Shown piece by piece: positions 24,553 to 38,316 of a DNA stretch of 64,000 bases (position 1 is its first letter; each line of letters begins with the position of its first letter). This DNA comes from Luzula sylvatica. Lineage: Eukaryota > Streptophyta > Magnoliopsida > Poales > Juncaceae. Location: the NCBI GenBank assembly GCA_946800325.1, contig CAMPEJ010000016.1:1-64000 (forward strand). The letters are read 5' to 3'. Both the position numbers and the translations under genes were made by a program. The notes beneath the pieces are model-generated. The model saw nothing but the letters and a program-made list of their open reading frames with translations. It was not told the origin of the DNA and searched no databases.

Positions 24553-26784
24553 TAGTAAAACATACGATTCAAATGATCTCAAAATACGTTATTTGAACTC
24601 CCCAAAGCATAAACAGATTGTTTTGAATCGAAAAACAAACTTTCTTAGTGTTTGTAAATTTTGGTGAAATGTTATGTGGTAAAAGATACGATTCAAATGA
24701 TCTCTAAATACGTTATTTGAACTCCCCAAAGCATAAACAAATTGTTTTGAATCGAAAAACAAACTTTCTTAGTGTTTGTAAATTTTTGTGAAATGTTATG
24801 TGGTAAAAGATACGATTCCAATGATCTCAAAATACGTTATTTGAACTCCCCAAAGCATAAACAGATTGTTTTGAATCGAAAAACAAACTTTCTTAGTGTT
24901 TGTAAATTTTGGTGAAATGTTATGTGGTAAAAGATACGATTCAAATGATCTCAAAATACATTATTTGAACTCCCCAAAGCAGAAACAGATTGTTTTGAAT
25001 CGAAAAACAAACTTTCTTAGTGTTTGTAAATTTTGGTGAAATGTTATGTAGTAAAAGATACGATTCAAATGATCTCAAAATACGTTATTTGAACTCCCCA
25101 AAGCACAAACAGATTGTTTTGAATCGAAAAACAAACTTTCTTAGTGTTTGTAAATTTTGGTGAAATGTTATGTGGTAAAAGATACGATTCGAATGATCTA
25201 CAAATATGTTATTTGAACTCCCCAAAGCATAAACAAATTGTTTTGATTCGAAAAACAAACTTTCTTAGTGTTTGTAAATTTTGGTGAAATGTTATGTAGT
25301 AAAAGATACGATTCAAATGATCTCAAAATACGTTATTTGAACTCCCCAAAGCATAAACAGATTGTTTTGAATCGAAAATTAAACTTTCTTAGTGTTTGTA
25401 AATTTTGGTGAAATGTTATGTGGTAAAAGATACGATTCAAATGATCTCAAAATACGTTATTTGAAATCCCCAAAGCATAAACAGATTGTTTTGAATCGAA
25501 AAACAAACTTTCTTAGTGTTTGTAAATTTTGGTGAAATGTTATGTAGTAAAAGATACGATTCAAATGATCTCAAAATACGTTATTTGAAATCCCCAAAGC
25601 ATAAACATATTGTTTGGAATCGAAAAACAAACTTTCTTAGTGGTTGTAAATTTTGGTGAAATGTTATGTGGTAAAAGATACGATTCAAATGATCTCAAAA
25701 TACATTATTTGAACTCCCGAAAGCAGAAACAGATTGTTTTGAATCGAAAAACAAACTTTCTTAGTGTTAGTAAATTTTGGTGAAATGTTATGTAGTAAAA
25801 GATACGATTCAAATGATCTCAAAATACGTTATTTGAACTCCCCAAAGCATAAACAGATTGTTTTGAATCGAAAAACAAACTTTCTTAGTGTTTGTAAATT
25901 TTGGTGAAATGTTATGTAGTAAAAGATACGATTCCAATGATCTCAAAATACGTTATTTGAACTCCCCAAAGCATAAACAGATTGTTTTGAATCGAAAAAC
26001 AAACTTTCTTAGTGTTTGTAAATTTTGGTGAAATGTTATGTGGTAAAAGATACGATTCGAATGATCTACAAATACGTTATTTGAACTCCCCAAAGCATAA
26101 ACAGATTGTTTTGAATCGAAAATTAAACTTTCTTAGTGTTTGTAAATTTTGGTGAAATGTTATGTGGTAAAAGATACGATTCAAATGATCCCAAAATACG
26201 TTATTTGAAATCCCCAAAGCATAAACAGATTGTTTTGAATCGAAAAACAAACTTTCTTAGTGTTTGTAAAGTTTGGTGAAATGTTATGTGGTAAAAGATA
26301 CGATTCAAATGATCTCAAAATAAGTTATTTGAACTCCCCAAAGCATAAACAGATTGTTTTGAATCGAAAAATAAACTTTCTTAGTGTTTGTAAATTTTGG
26401 TGAAATGTTATGTAGTAAAAGATACGATTCAAATGATCTCAATATACGTTATTTGAACTCCCCAAAGCATAAACAGATTGTTTTGAATCGAAAAACAAAC
26501 TTTCTTAGTGTTTGTAAATTTTGGTGAAATGTTATGTAGTAAAAGATACGATTCAAATGATCTCAAAATACGTTATTTGAACTCCCCAAAGCATAAACAG
26601 ATTGTTTTGAATCGAAAAACAAACTTTCTTAGTGTTTGTAAATTTTGGTGAAATGTTATGTGGTAAAAGATACGATTCAAATGATCTCAATATACGTTAT
26701 TTGAACTCCCCAAAGCATAAACAGATTGTTTTGAATCGAAAAACAAACTTTCTTAGTGTTTGTAAATTTTGGTGAAATGTTATG
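24553..26784 (+). repeat. K plus a 17-monomer HOR variant
   Basis: A K (24553) closes the previous unit. Monomers 200-216 then read L-C-M-H-G1-J-D1-D2-M-N-C-GJ-DQ-S-P-N-P. The C-N pair between S and P is missing, as at 1241-1488, and the unit ends in a second P instead of N-T-K. Local changes are catattgtttgg and tggttg in D2 (about 25607-25645), cccgaaag and tgttag in M (25669), gatccca in DQ and aaataaac in S. Confidence 0.85.
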
Positions 26785-29636
26785 TGGTAAAAGATACGAT
26801 TCAAATGATCTCTAAATACGTTATTTGAACTCCCCAAAGCATAAACAAATTGTTTTGAATCGAAAAACAAACTTTCTTAGTGTTTGTAAATTTTTGTGAA
26901 ATGTTATGTGGTAAAAGATACGATTTGAATGATCTAAAAATATGTTATTTGAACTCCCCAAAGCATAGACAAATTGTTTTGAATCGAAAAACAAACTTTC
27001 TTAGTGTTTGTAAATTTTGGTGAAATGTTATGTAGTAAAACATACGATTCAAATGATCTCAAAATACGTTATTTGAACTCCCCAAAGCATAAACAGATTG
27101 TTTTGAATCGAAAAACAAACTTTCTTAGTGTTTGTAAATTTTGGTGAAATGTTATGTGGTAAAAGATACGATTCAAATGATCTCTAAATACGTTATTTGA
27201 ACTCACCAAAGCATAAACATATTGTTTTGAATCGAAAAACAAACTTTCTTAGTGTTTGTAAATTTTGGTGAAATGTTATGTGGTAAAAGATACGATTCGA
27301 ATGATCTACAAATATGTTATTTGAACTCCCCAAAGCATAAACAGATTGTTTTGAATCGAAAAACAAACTTTCTTAGTGTTTGTAAATTTTGGTGAAATGT
27401 TATGTAGTAAAAGATACGATTCAAATGATCTCAAAATACGTTATTTGAACTCCCCAAAGCATAAACAGATTGTTTTGAATCGAAAATTAAACTTTCTTAG
27501 TGTTTGTAAATTTTGGTGAAATGTTATGTGGTAAAAGATACGATTCAAATGATCTCAAAATACGTTATTTGAAATCCCCAAAGCATAAACAGATTGTTTT
27601 GAATCGAAAAACAAACTTTCTTAGTGTTTGTAAATTTTGGTGAAATGTTATGTAGTAAAAGATACGATTCAAATGATCTCAAAATACGTTATTTGAAATC
27701 CCCAAAGCATAAACAGATTGTTTTGAATCGAAAAACAAACTTTCTTAGTTTTTGTAAATTTTGGTGAAATGTTATGTGATAAAAGATACGATTCAAATGA
27801 TCTCAAAATACATTATTTGAACTCCCCAAAGCAGAAACAGATTGTTTTGAATCGAAAAACAAACTTTCTTAGTGTTTGTAAATTTTGGTGAAATGTTATG
27901 TAGTAAAAGATACGATTCAAATGATCTCAAAATACGTTATTTGAAATCCCCAAAGCATAAACAGATTGTTTTGAATCGAAAAACAAACTTTCTTAGTGTT
28001 TGTAAATTTTGGTGAAATGTTATGTAGTAAAAGATACGATTCAAATGATCTCAAAATACGTTATTTGAAATCCCGAAAGCATAAACAGATTGTTTTGAAT
28101 CGAAAAACAAACTTTCTTAGTGTTTGTAAATTTTGGTGAAATGTTATGTGGTAAAAGATACGATTCAAATGATCTCAAAATACATTATTTGAACTCCCGA
28201 AAGCAGAAACAGATTGTTTTGAATCGAAAAACAAACTTTCTTAGTGTTAGTAAATTTTGGTGAAATGTTATGTAGTAAAAGATACGATTCAAATGATCTC
28301 AAAATACGTTATTTGAACTCCCCAAAGCATAAACAGATTGTTTTGAATCGAAAAACAAACTTTCTTAGTGTTTGTAAATTTTGGTGAAATGTTATGTAGT
28401 AAAAGATACGATTCCAATGATCTCAAAATACGTTATTTGAACTCCCCCAAGCATAAACAGATTGTTTTGAATCGAAAAACAAACTTTCTTAGTGTTTGTA
28501 AATTTTGGTGAAATGTTATGTGGTAAAAGATACGATTCGAATGATCTACAAATACGTTATTTGAACTCCCCAAAGCATAAACAGATTGTTTTGAATCGAA
28601 AATTAAACTTTCTTAGTGTTTGTAAATTTTGGTGAAATGTTATGTGGTAAAAGATACGATTCAAATGATCCCAAAATACGTTATTTGAAATCCCCAAAGC
28701 ATAAACAGATTGTTTTGAATCGAAAAACAAACTTTCTTAGTGTTTGTAAAGTTTGGTGAAATGTTATGTGGTAAAAGATACGATTCAAATGATCTCAAAA
28801 TAAGTTATTTGAACTCCCCAAAGCATAAACAGATTGTTTTGAATCGAAAAATAAACTTTCTTAGTGTTTGTAAATTTTGGTGAAATGTTATGTAGTAAAA
28901 GATACGATTCAAATGATCTCAATATACGTTATTTGAACTCCCCAAAGCATAAACAGATTGTTTTGAATCGAAAAACAAACTTTCTTAGTGTTTGTAAATT
29001 TTGGTGAAATGTTATGTAGTAAAAGATACGATTCAAATGATCTCAAAATACGTTATTTGAACTCCCCAAAGCATAAACAGATTGTTTTGAACCGAAAAAC
29101 AAACTTTCTTAGTGTTTGTAAATTTTGGTGAAATGTTATGTTGTAAAAGATACGATTTGAATGATCTAAAAATATGTTATTTGGACTCCCCAAAGCATAG
29201 ACAAATTGTTTTGAATCGAAAAACAAACTTTCTTAGTGTTTGTAAATTTTGGTGGAATGTTATGTAGTAAAACATACGATTCAAATGATCTCAAAATACG
29301 TTATTTGAACTCCCCAAAGCATAAACAGATTGTTTTGAATCGAAAAACAAACTTTCTTAGTGTTTGTAAATTTTGGTGAAATGTTATGTGGTAAAAGATA
29401 CGATTCAAATGATCTCTAAATACGTTATTTGAACTCCCCAAAGCATAAACAAATTGTTTTGAATCGAAAAACAAACTTTCTTAGTGTTTGTAAATTTTGG
29501 TGAAATGTTATGTGATAAAAGATACGATTCAAATGATCTCAAAATACATTATTTGAACTCCCCAAAGCAGAAACAGATTGTTTTGAATCGAAAAACAAAC
29601 TTTCTTAGTGTTTGTAAATTTTGGTGAAATGTTATG
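26785..29636 (+). repeat. Scrambled HOR pieces, 23 monomers
   Basis: Monomers 217-239 read L-T-K-L-G-J-D1-D2-M-D-D-M-N-C-GJ-DQ-S-P-N-T-K-L-M. The L at 27157 lacks its usual t111 and a64 and has actcaccaaag and catattg, so it is an L head with another tail. Eight monomers (28149-29140) copy 25669-26660 at an offset of exactly one 20-monomer unit, sharing cccgaaag, tgttag, gatccca and aaataaac. Single-copy changes include ttggactcc and ggtggaatg around 29180-29260. Confidence 0.85.
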
Positions 29637-32240
29637 TAGTAAAAGATACGATTCAAATGATCTCAAAATACGTTATTTGAACTCCCCAAAGCATAAACAG
29701 ATTGTTTTGAATCGAAAAACAAACTTTCTTAGTGTTTGTAAATTTTGGTGAAATGTTATGTAGTAAAAGATACGATTCCAATGATCTCAAAATACGTTAT
29801 TTGAACTCCCCAAAGCATAAACAGATTGTTTTGAATCGAAAAACAAACTTTCTTAGTGTTTGTAAATTTTGGTGAAATGTTATGTGGTAAAAGATACGAT
29901 TCGAATGATCTACAAATACGTTATTTGAACTCCCCAAAGCATAAACAGATTGTTTTGAATCGAAAATTAAACTTTCTTAGTGTTTGTAAATTTTGGTGAA
30001 ATGTTATGTGGTAAAAGATACGATTCAAATGATCTCAAAATACGTTATTTGAAATCCCCAAAGCATAAACAGATTGTTTTGAATCGAAAAACAAACTTTT
30101 TTAGTGTTTGTAAAGTTTGGTGAAATGTTATGTGGTAAAAGATACGATTCAAATGATCTCAAAATAAGTTATTTGAACTCCCCAAAGCATAAACAGATTG
30201 TTTTGAATCGAAAAACAAACTTTCTTAGTGTTTGTAAATTTTGGTGAAATGTTATGTAGTAAAAGATACGATTCCAATGATCTCAAAATACGGTATTTGA
30301 ACTCCCCAAAGCATAAACAGATTGTTTTGAATCGAAAAACAAACTTTCTTAGTGTTTGTAAATTTTGGTGAAATGTTATGTGGTAAAAGATACGATTCAA
30401 ATGATCTCAAAATACGTTATTTGAACTCCCCAAAGCATAAACAGATTGTTTTGAATCGAAAAACAAACTTTCTTAGTGTTTGTAAATTTTGGTGAAATGT
30501 TATGTGGTAAAAGATACGATTCAAATGATCTCAATATACGTTATTTGAACTCCCCAAAGCATAAACAGATTGTTTTGAATCGAAAAACAAACTTTCTTAG
30601 TGTTTGTAAATTTTGGTGAAATGTTATGTAGTAAAAGATACGATTCAAATGATCTCAAAATACGTTATTTGAACTCCCCAAAGCATAAACAGATTGTTTT
30701 GAATCGAAAAACAAACTTTCTTAGTGTTTGTAAATTTTGGTGAAATGTTATGTGGTAAAAGATACGATTTGAATGATCTAAAAATATGTTATTTGAACTC
30801 CCCAAAGCATAGACAAATTGTTTTGAATCGAAAAACAAACTTTCTTAGTGTTTGTAAATTTTGGTGAAATGTTATGTAGTAAAACATACGATTCAAATGA
30901 TCTCAAAATACGTTATTTGAACTCCCCAAAGCATAAACAAATTGTTTTGAATCGAAAAACAAACTTTCTTAGTGTTTGTAAATTTTGGTGAAATGTTATG
31001 TGGTAAAAGATACGATTCAAATGATCTCTAAATACGTTATTTGAACTCCCCAAAGCATAAACAAATTGTTTTGAATCGAAAAACAAACTTTCTTAGTGTT
31101 TGTAAATTTTTGTGAAATGTTATGTGGTAAAAGATACGATTCCAATGATCTCAAAATACGTTATTTGAACTCCCCAAAGCATAAACATGTTGTTTTGAAT
31201 CGAAAAACAAACTTTCTTAGTTTTTGTAAATTTTGGTGAAATGTTATGTGGTAAAAGATGTGATTCAAATGATCTCAAAATACATTATTTGAACTCCCCA
31301 AAGCAGAAACAGATTGTTTTGAATCGAAAAACAAACTTTCTTAGTGTTTGTAAATTTTGGTGAAATGTTATGTAGTAAAAGATACGATTCAAATGATCTC
31401 AAAATACGTTATTTGAACTCCCCAAAGCACAAACAGATTGTTTTGAATCGAAAAACAAACTTTCTTAGTGTTTGTAAATTTTGGTGAAATGTTATGTGGT
31501 AAAAGATACGATTCGAATGATCTACAAATATGTTATTTGAACTCCCCAAAGCATAAACAAATTGTTTTGATTCGAAAAACAAACTTTCTTAGTGTTTGTA
31601 AATTTTGGTGAAATGTTATGTAGTAAAAGATACGATTCAAATGATCTCAAAATACGTTATTTGAACTCCCCAAAGCATAAACAGATTGTTTTGAATCGAA
31701 AATTAAACTTTCTTAGTGTTTGTAAATTTTGGTGAAATGTTATGTGGTAAAAGATACGATTCAAATGATCTCAAAATACGTTATTTGAAATCCCCAAAGC
31801 ATAAACAGATTGTTTTGAATCGAAAAACAAACTTTCTTAGTGTTTGTAAATTTTGGTGAAATGTTATGTAGTAAAATATACGATTCAAATGATCTCAAAA
31901 TACGTTATTTGAAATCCCCAAAGCATAAACAGATTGTTTTGAATCGAAAAACAAACTTTCTTAGTGTTTGTAAATTTTGGTGAAATGTTATGTGGTAAAA
32001 GATACGATTCAAATGATCTCAAAATACATTATTTGAACTCCCCAAAGCAGAAACAGATTGTTTTGAATCGAAAAACAAACTTTCTTAGTGTTTGTAAATT
32101 TTGGTGAAATGTTATGTAGTAAAAGATACGATTCAAATGATCTCAAAATACGTTATTTGAACTCCCCAAAGCATAAACAGATTGTTTTGAATCGAAAAAC
32201 AAACTTTCTTAGTGTTTGTAAATTTTGGTGAAATGTTATG
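29637..32240 (+). repeat. 21-monomer tandem duplication (2604 bp), copy A
   Basis: Monomers 240-260 read N-C-GJ-DQ-S-C-N-P-N-T-K-L-C-M-H-G1-J-D1-D2-M-N, a rotated canonical HOR with one extra N at the join. Marker changes are ttttttag in DQ, cggtatttg at 30291-30299, acaaattg in K, catgttg and agtttttg in C near 31190, gatgtgattc near 31257 and aaaatatacg near 31874. Every one recurs 2604 bp later. The base 30293 change removes a stop on the minus strand and creates an 83-codon open frame with no sign of being a gene. Confidence 0.95.
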
Positions 32241-34844
32241 TAGTAAAAGATACGATTCAAATGATCTCAAAATACGTTATTTGAACTCCCCAAAGCATAA
32301 ACAGATTGTTTTGAATCGAAAAACAAACTTTCTTAGTGTTTGTAAATTTTGGTGAAATGTTATGTAGTAAAAGATACGATTCCAATGATCTCAAAATACG
32401 TTATTTGAACTCCCCAAAGCATAAACAGATTGTTTTGAATCGAAAAACAAACTTTCTTAGTGTTTGTAAATTTTGGTGAAATGTTATGTGGTAAAAGATA
32501 CGATTCGAATGATCTACAAATACGTTATTTGAACTCCCCAAAGCATAAACAGATTGTTTTGAATCGAAAATTAAACTTTCTTAGTGTTTGTAAATTTTGG
32601 TGAAATGTTATGTGGTAAAAGATACGATTCAAATGATCTCAAAATACGTTATTTGAAATCCCCAAAGCATAAACAGATTGTTTTGAATCGAAAAACAAAC
32701 TTTTTTAGTGTTTGTAAAGTTTGGTGAAATGTTATGTGGTAAAAGATACGATTCAAATGATCTCAAAATAAGTTATTTGAACTCCCCAAAGCATAAACAG
32801 ATTGTTTTGAATCGAAAAACAAACTTTCTTAGTGTTTGTAAATTTTGGTGAAATGTTATGTAGTAAAAGATACGATTCCAATGATCTCAAAATACGGTAT
32901 TTGAACTCCCCAAAGCATAAACAGATTGTTTTGAATCGAAAAACAAACTTTCTTAGTGTTTGTAAATTTTGGTGAAATGTTATGTGGTAAAAGATACGAT
33001 TCAAATGATCTCAAAATACGTTATTTGAACTCCCCAAAGCATAAACAGATTGTTTTGAATCGAAAAACAAACTTTCTTAGTGTTTGTAAATTTTGGTGAA
33101 ATGTTATGTGGTAAAAGATACGATTCAAATGATCTCAATATACGTTATTTGAACTCCCCAAAGCATAAACAGATTGTTTTGAATCGAAAAACAAACTTTC
33201 TTAGTGTTTGTAAATTTTGGTGAAATGTTATGTAGTAAAAGATACGATTCAAATGATCTCAAAATACGTTATTTGAACTCCCCAAAGCATAAACAGATTG
33301 TTTTGAATCGAAAAACAAACTTTCTTAGTGTTTGTAAATTTTGGTGAAATGTTATGTGGTAAAAGATACGATTTGAATGATCTAAAAATATGTTATTTGA
33401 ACTCCCCAAAGCATAGACAAATTGTTTTGAATCGAAAAACAAACTTTCTTAGTGTTTGTAAATTTTGGTGAAATGTTATGTAGTAAAACATACGATTCAA
33501 ATGATCTCAAAATACGTTATTTGAACTCCCCAAAGCATAAACAAATTGTTTTGAATCGAAAAACAAACTTTCTTAGTGTTTGTAAATTTTGGTGAAATGT
33601 TATGTGGTAAAAGATACGATTCAAATGATCTCTAAATACGTTATTTGAACTCCCCAAAGCATAAACAAATTGTTTTGAATCGAAAAACAAACTTTCTTAG
33701 TGTTTGTAAATTTTTGTGAAATGTTATGTGGTAAAAGATACGATTCCAATGATCTCAAAATACGTTATTTGAACTCCCCAAAGCATAAACATGTTGTTTT
33801 GAATCGAAAAACAAACTTTCTTAGTTTTTGTAAATTTTGGTGAAATGTTATGTGGTAAAAGATGTGATTCAAATGATCTCAAAATACATTATTTGAACTC
33901 CCCAAAGCAGAAACAGATTGTTTTGAATCGAAAAACAAACTTTCTTAGTGTTTGTAAATTTTGGTGAAATGTTATGTAGTAAAAGATACGATTCAAATGA
34001 TCTCAAAATACGTTATTTGAACTCCCCAAAGCACAAACAGATTGTTTTGAATCGAAAAACAAACTTTCTTAGTGTTTGTAAATTTTGGTGAAATGTTATG
34101 TGGTAAAAGATACGATTCGAATGATCTACAAATATGTTATTTGAACTCCCCAAAGCATAAACAAATTGTTTTGATTCGAAAAACAAACTTTCTTAGTGTT
34201 TGTAAATTTTGGTGAAATGTTATGTAGTAAAAGATACGATTCAAATGATCTCAAAATACGTTATTTGAACTCCCCAAAGCATAAACAGATTGTTTTGAAT
34301 CGAAAATTAAACTTTCTTAGTGTTTGTAAATTTTGGTGAAATGTTATGTGGTAAAAGATACGATTCAAATGATCTCAAAATACGTTATTTGAAATCCCCA
34401 AAGCATAAACAGATTGTTTTGAATCGAAAAACAAACTTTCTTAGTGTTTGTAAATTTTGGTGAAATGTTATGTAGTAAAATATACGATTCAAATGATCTC
34501 AAAATACGTTATTTGAAATCCCCAAAGCATAAACAGATTGTTTTGAATCGAAAAACAAACTTTCTTAGTGTTTGTAAATTTTGGTGAAATGTTATGTGGT
34601 AAAAGATACGATTCAAATGATCTCAAAATACATTATTTGAACTCCCCAAAGCAGAAACAGATTGTTTTGAATCGAAAAACAAACTTTCTTAGTGTTTGTA
34701 AATTTTGGTGAAATGTTATGTAGTAAAAGATACGATTCAAATGATCTCAAAATACGTTATTTGAACTCCCCAAAGCATAAACAGATTGTTTTGAATCGAA
34801 AAACAAACTTTCTTAGTGTTTGTAAATTTTGGTGAAATGTTATG
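32241..34844 (+). repeat. 21-monomer tandem duplication (2604 bp), copy B
   Basis: Monomers 261-281 repeat copy A directly. I noticed no base difference between the copies on reading, and all rare markers are present (for example cggtatttg at 32895-32903, the partner of 30291). The match stops at 34845, where a C monomer stands opposite the N of 32241, and begins at 29637, where an M (29513) stands opposite an N (32117). Near-perfect identity implies a very recent event, or an assembly duplication that read depth would reveal. Confidence 0.93.
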
Positions 34845-35836
34845 TAGTAAAAGATACGATTCCAATGATCTCAAAATACGTTATTTGAACTCCCCAAAGC
34901 ATAAACAGATTGTTTTGAATCGAAAAACAAACTTTCTTAGTGTTTGTAAATTTTGGTGAAATGTTATGTGGTAAAAGATACGATTCGAATGATCTACAAA
35001 TACTTTATTTGAACTCCCCAAAGCATAAACAGATTGTTTTGAATCGAAAATTAAACTTTCTTAGTGTTTGTAAATTTTGGTGAAATGTTATGTGGTAAAA
35101 GATAAGATTCAAATGATCTCAAAATACGTTATTTGAAATCCCCAAAGCATAAACAGATTGTTTTGAATCGAAAAACAAACTTTCTTAGTGTTTGTAAATT
35201 TTGGTGAAATGTTATGTGGTAAAAGATACGATTCAAATGATCTCTAAATACGTTATTTGAACTCCCCAAAGCATAAACAAATTGTTTTGAATCGAAAAAC
35301 AAACTTTCTTAGTGTTTGTAAATTTTTGTGAAATGTTATGTGGTAAAAGATACGATTCCAATGATCTCAAAATACGTTATTTGAACTCCCCAAAGCATAA
35401 ACAGATTGTTTTGAATCGAAAAACAAACTTTCTTAGTGTTTGTAAATTTTGGTGAAATGTTATGTGGTAAAAGATACGATTCAAATGATCTCAAAATACA
35501 TTATTTGAACTCCCCAAAGCAGAAACAGATTGTTTTGAATCGAAAAACAAACTTTCTTAGTGTTTGTAAATTTTGGTGAAATGTTATGTGGTAAAAGATA
35601 CGATTTGAATGATCTAAAAATATGTTATTTGAACTCCCCAAAGCATAGACAAATTGTTTTGAATCGAAAAACAAACTTTCTTAGTGTTTGTAAATTTTGG
35701 TGAAATGTTATGTAGTAAAACATACGATTCAAATGATCTCAAAATACGTTATTTGAACTCCCCAAAGCATAAACAGATTGTTTTGAATCGAAAAACAAAC
35801 TTTCTTAGTGTTTGTAAATTTTGGTGAAATGTTATG
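34845..35836 (+). repeat. Eight monomers, C-GJ-D-L-C-M-T-K
   Basis: Monomers 282-289 continue the preceding unit with C-GJ-D, then jump from D to L (35217), and run L-C-M straight into T-K. Two deletions relative to the canonical order are therefore packed into 1 kb: S to K is missing after D, and positions 4-18 are missing after M. The D has gataagattc, a marker also found in the DQ monomers at 37325, 48857, 51337 and 56421. Confidence 0.85.
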
Positions 35837-38316
35837 TGGTAAAAGATACGATTCAAATGATCTCTAAATACGTTATTTGAACTCCCCAAAGCATAAACAA
35901 ATTGTTTTGAATCGAAAAACAAACTTTCTTAGTGTTTGTAAATTTTTGTGAAATGTTATGTGGTAAAAGATACGATTCCAATGATCTCAAAATACGTTAT
36001 TTGAACTCCCCAAAGCATAAACAGATTGTTTTGAATCGAAAAACAAACTTTCTTAGTGTTTGTAAATTTTGGTGAAATGTTATGTGGTAAAAGATACGAT
36101 TCAAATGATCTCAAAATACATTATTTGAACTCCCCAAAGCAGAAACAGATTGTTTTGAATCGAAAAACAAACTTTCTTAGTGTTTGTAAATTTTGGTGAA
36201 ATGTTATGTCGTAAAAGATACGATTCAAATGATCTCAAAATACGTTATTTGAACTCCCCAAAGCACAAACAGATTGTTTTGAATCGAAAAACAAACTTTC
36301 TTAGTGTTTGTAAATTTTGGTGAAATGTTATGTGGTAAAAGATACGATTCGAATGATCTACAAATATGTTATTTGAACTCCCCAAAGCATAAACAAATTG
36401 TTTTGATTCGAAAAACAAACTTTCTTAGTGTTTGTAAATTTTGGTGAAATGTTATGTAGTAAAAGATACGATTCAAATGATCTCAAAATACGTTATTTGA
36501 ACTCCCCAAAGCATAAACAGATTGTTTTGAATCGAAAATTAAACTTTCTTAGTGTTTGTAAATTTTGGTGAAATGTTATGTGGTAAAAGATACGATTCAA
36601 ATGATCTCAAAATACGTTATTTGAAATCCCCAAAGCATAAACAGATTGTTTTGAATCGAAAAACAAACTTTCTTAGTGTTTGTAAATTTTGGTGAAATGT
36701 TATGTAGTAAAAGATACGATTCAAATGATCTCAAAATACGTTATTTGAAATCCCCAAAGCATAAACAGATTGTTTTGAATCGAAAAACAAACTTTCTTAG
36801 TGTTTGTAAATTTTGGTGAAATGTTATGTGGTAAAAGATACGATTCAAATGATCTCAAAATACATTATTTGAACTCCCCAAAGCAGAAACAGATTGTTTT
36901 GAATCGAAAAACAAACTTTCTTAGTGTTTGTAAATTTTGGTGAAATGTTATGTAGTAAAAGATACGATTCAAATGATCTCAAAATACGTTATTTGAACTC
37001 CCCAAAGCATAAACAGATTGTTTTGAATCGAAAAACAAACTTTCTTAGTGTTTGTAAATTTTGGTGAAATGTTATGTAGTAAAAGATACGATTCCAATGA
37101 TCTCAAAATACGTTATTTGAACTCCCCAAAGCATAAACAGATTGTTTTGAATCGAAAAACAAACTTTCTTAGTGTTTGTAAATTTTGGTGAAATGTTATG
37201 TGGTAAAAGATACGATTCGAATGATCTACAAATACTTTATTTGAACTCCCCAAAGCATAAACAGATTGTTTTGAATCGAAAATTAAACTTTCTTAGTGTT
37301 TGTAAATTTTGGTGAAATGTTATGTGGTAAAAGATAAGATTCAAATGATCTCAAAATACGTTATTTGAAATCCCCAAAGCATAAACAGATTGTTTTGAAT
37401 CGAAAAACAAACTTTCTTAGTGTTTGTAAAGTTTGGTGAAATGTTATGTGGTAAAAGATACGATTCAAATGATCTCAAAATAAGTTATTTGAACTCCCCA
37501 AAGCATAAATAGATTGTTTTGAATCGAAAAACAAACTTTCTTAGTGTTTGTAAATTTTGGTGAAATGTTATGTAGTAAAAGATACGATTCCAATGATCTC
37601 AAAATACGTTATTTGAACTCCCCAAAGCATAAACAGATTGTTTTGAATCGAAAAACAAACTTTCTTAGTGTTTGTAAATTTTGGTGAAATGTTATGTGGT
37701 AAAAGATACGATTCAAATGATCTCAAAATACGTTATTTGAACTCCCCAAAGCATAAACAGATTGTTTTGAATCGAAAAACAAACTTTCTTAGTGTTTGTA
37801 AATTTTGGTGAAATGTTATGTGGTAAAAGATACGATTCAAATGATCTCAATATACGTTATTTGAACTCCCCAAAGCATAAACAGATTGTTTTGAATCAAA
37901 AAACAAACTTTCTTAGTGTTTGTAAATTTTGGTGAAATGTTACGTAGTAAAAGATACGATTCAAATGATCTCAAAATACGTTATTTGAACTCCCCAAAGC
38001 ATAAACAGATTGTTTTGAATCGAAAAACAAACTTTCTTAGTGTTTGTAAATTTTGGTGAAATGTTATGTGGTAAAAGATACGATTTGAATGATCTAAAAA
38101 TATGTTATTTGAACTCCCCAAAGCATAGACAAATTGTTTTGAATCGAAAAACAAACTTTCTTAGTGTTTGTAAATTTTGGTGAAATGTTATGTAGTAAAA
38201 CATACGATTCAAATGATCTCAAAATACGTTATTTGAACTCCCCAAAGCATAAACAGATTGTTTTGAATCGAAAAACAAACTTTCTTAGTGTTTGTAAATT
38301 TTGGTGAAATGTTATG
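35837..38316 (+). repeat. Canonical 20-monomer HOR (2480 bp), unit 1
   Basis: Monomers 290-309 give the complete order L-C-M-H-G1-J-D1-D2-M-N-C-GJ-DQ-S-C-N-P-N-T-K. The H at 36209 has the start tcg, the DQ has gataagattc, the S has aaatagattg and the P has gaatcaaaaaac and ends gttacg. It is the first of three complete units in tandem, which together fix the HOR length at 20 x 124 = 2480 bp. Confidence 0.95.

Noticed and set aside
30149..30400. 83-codon open frame on the minus strand (also at 32753-33004)
   Set aside because: It exists only because a t-to-g change at 30293 (32897 in the second copy) removes one recurrent minus-strand stop. The translation repeats itself as a two-monomer satellite reading, has no recognisable domain, and the two copies reflect the 2604-bp duplication, not selection.
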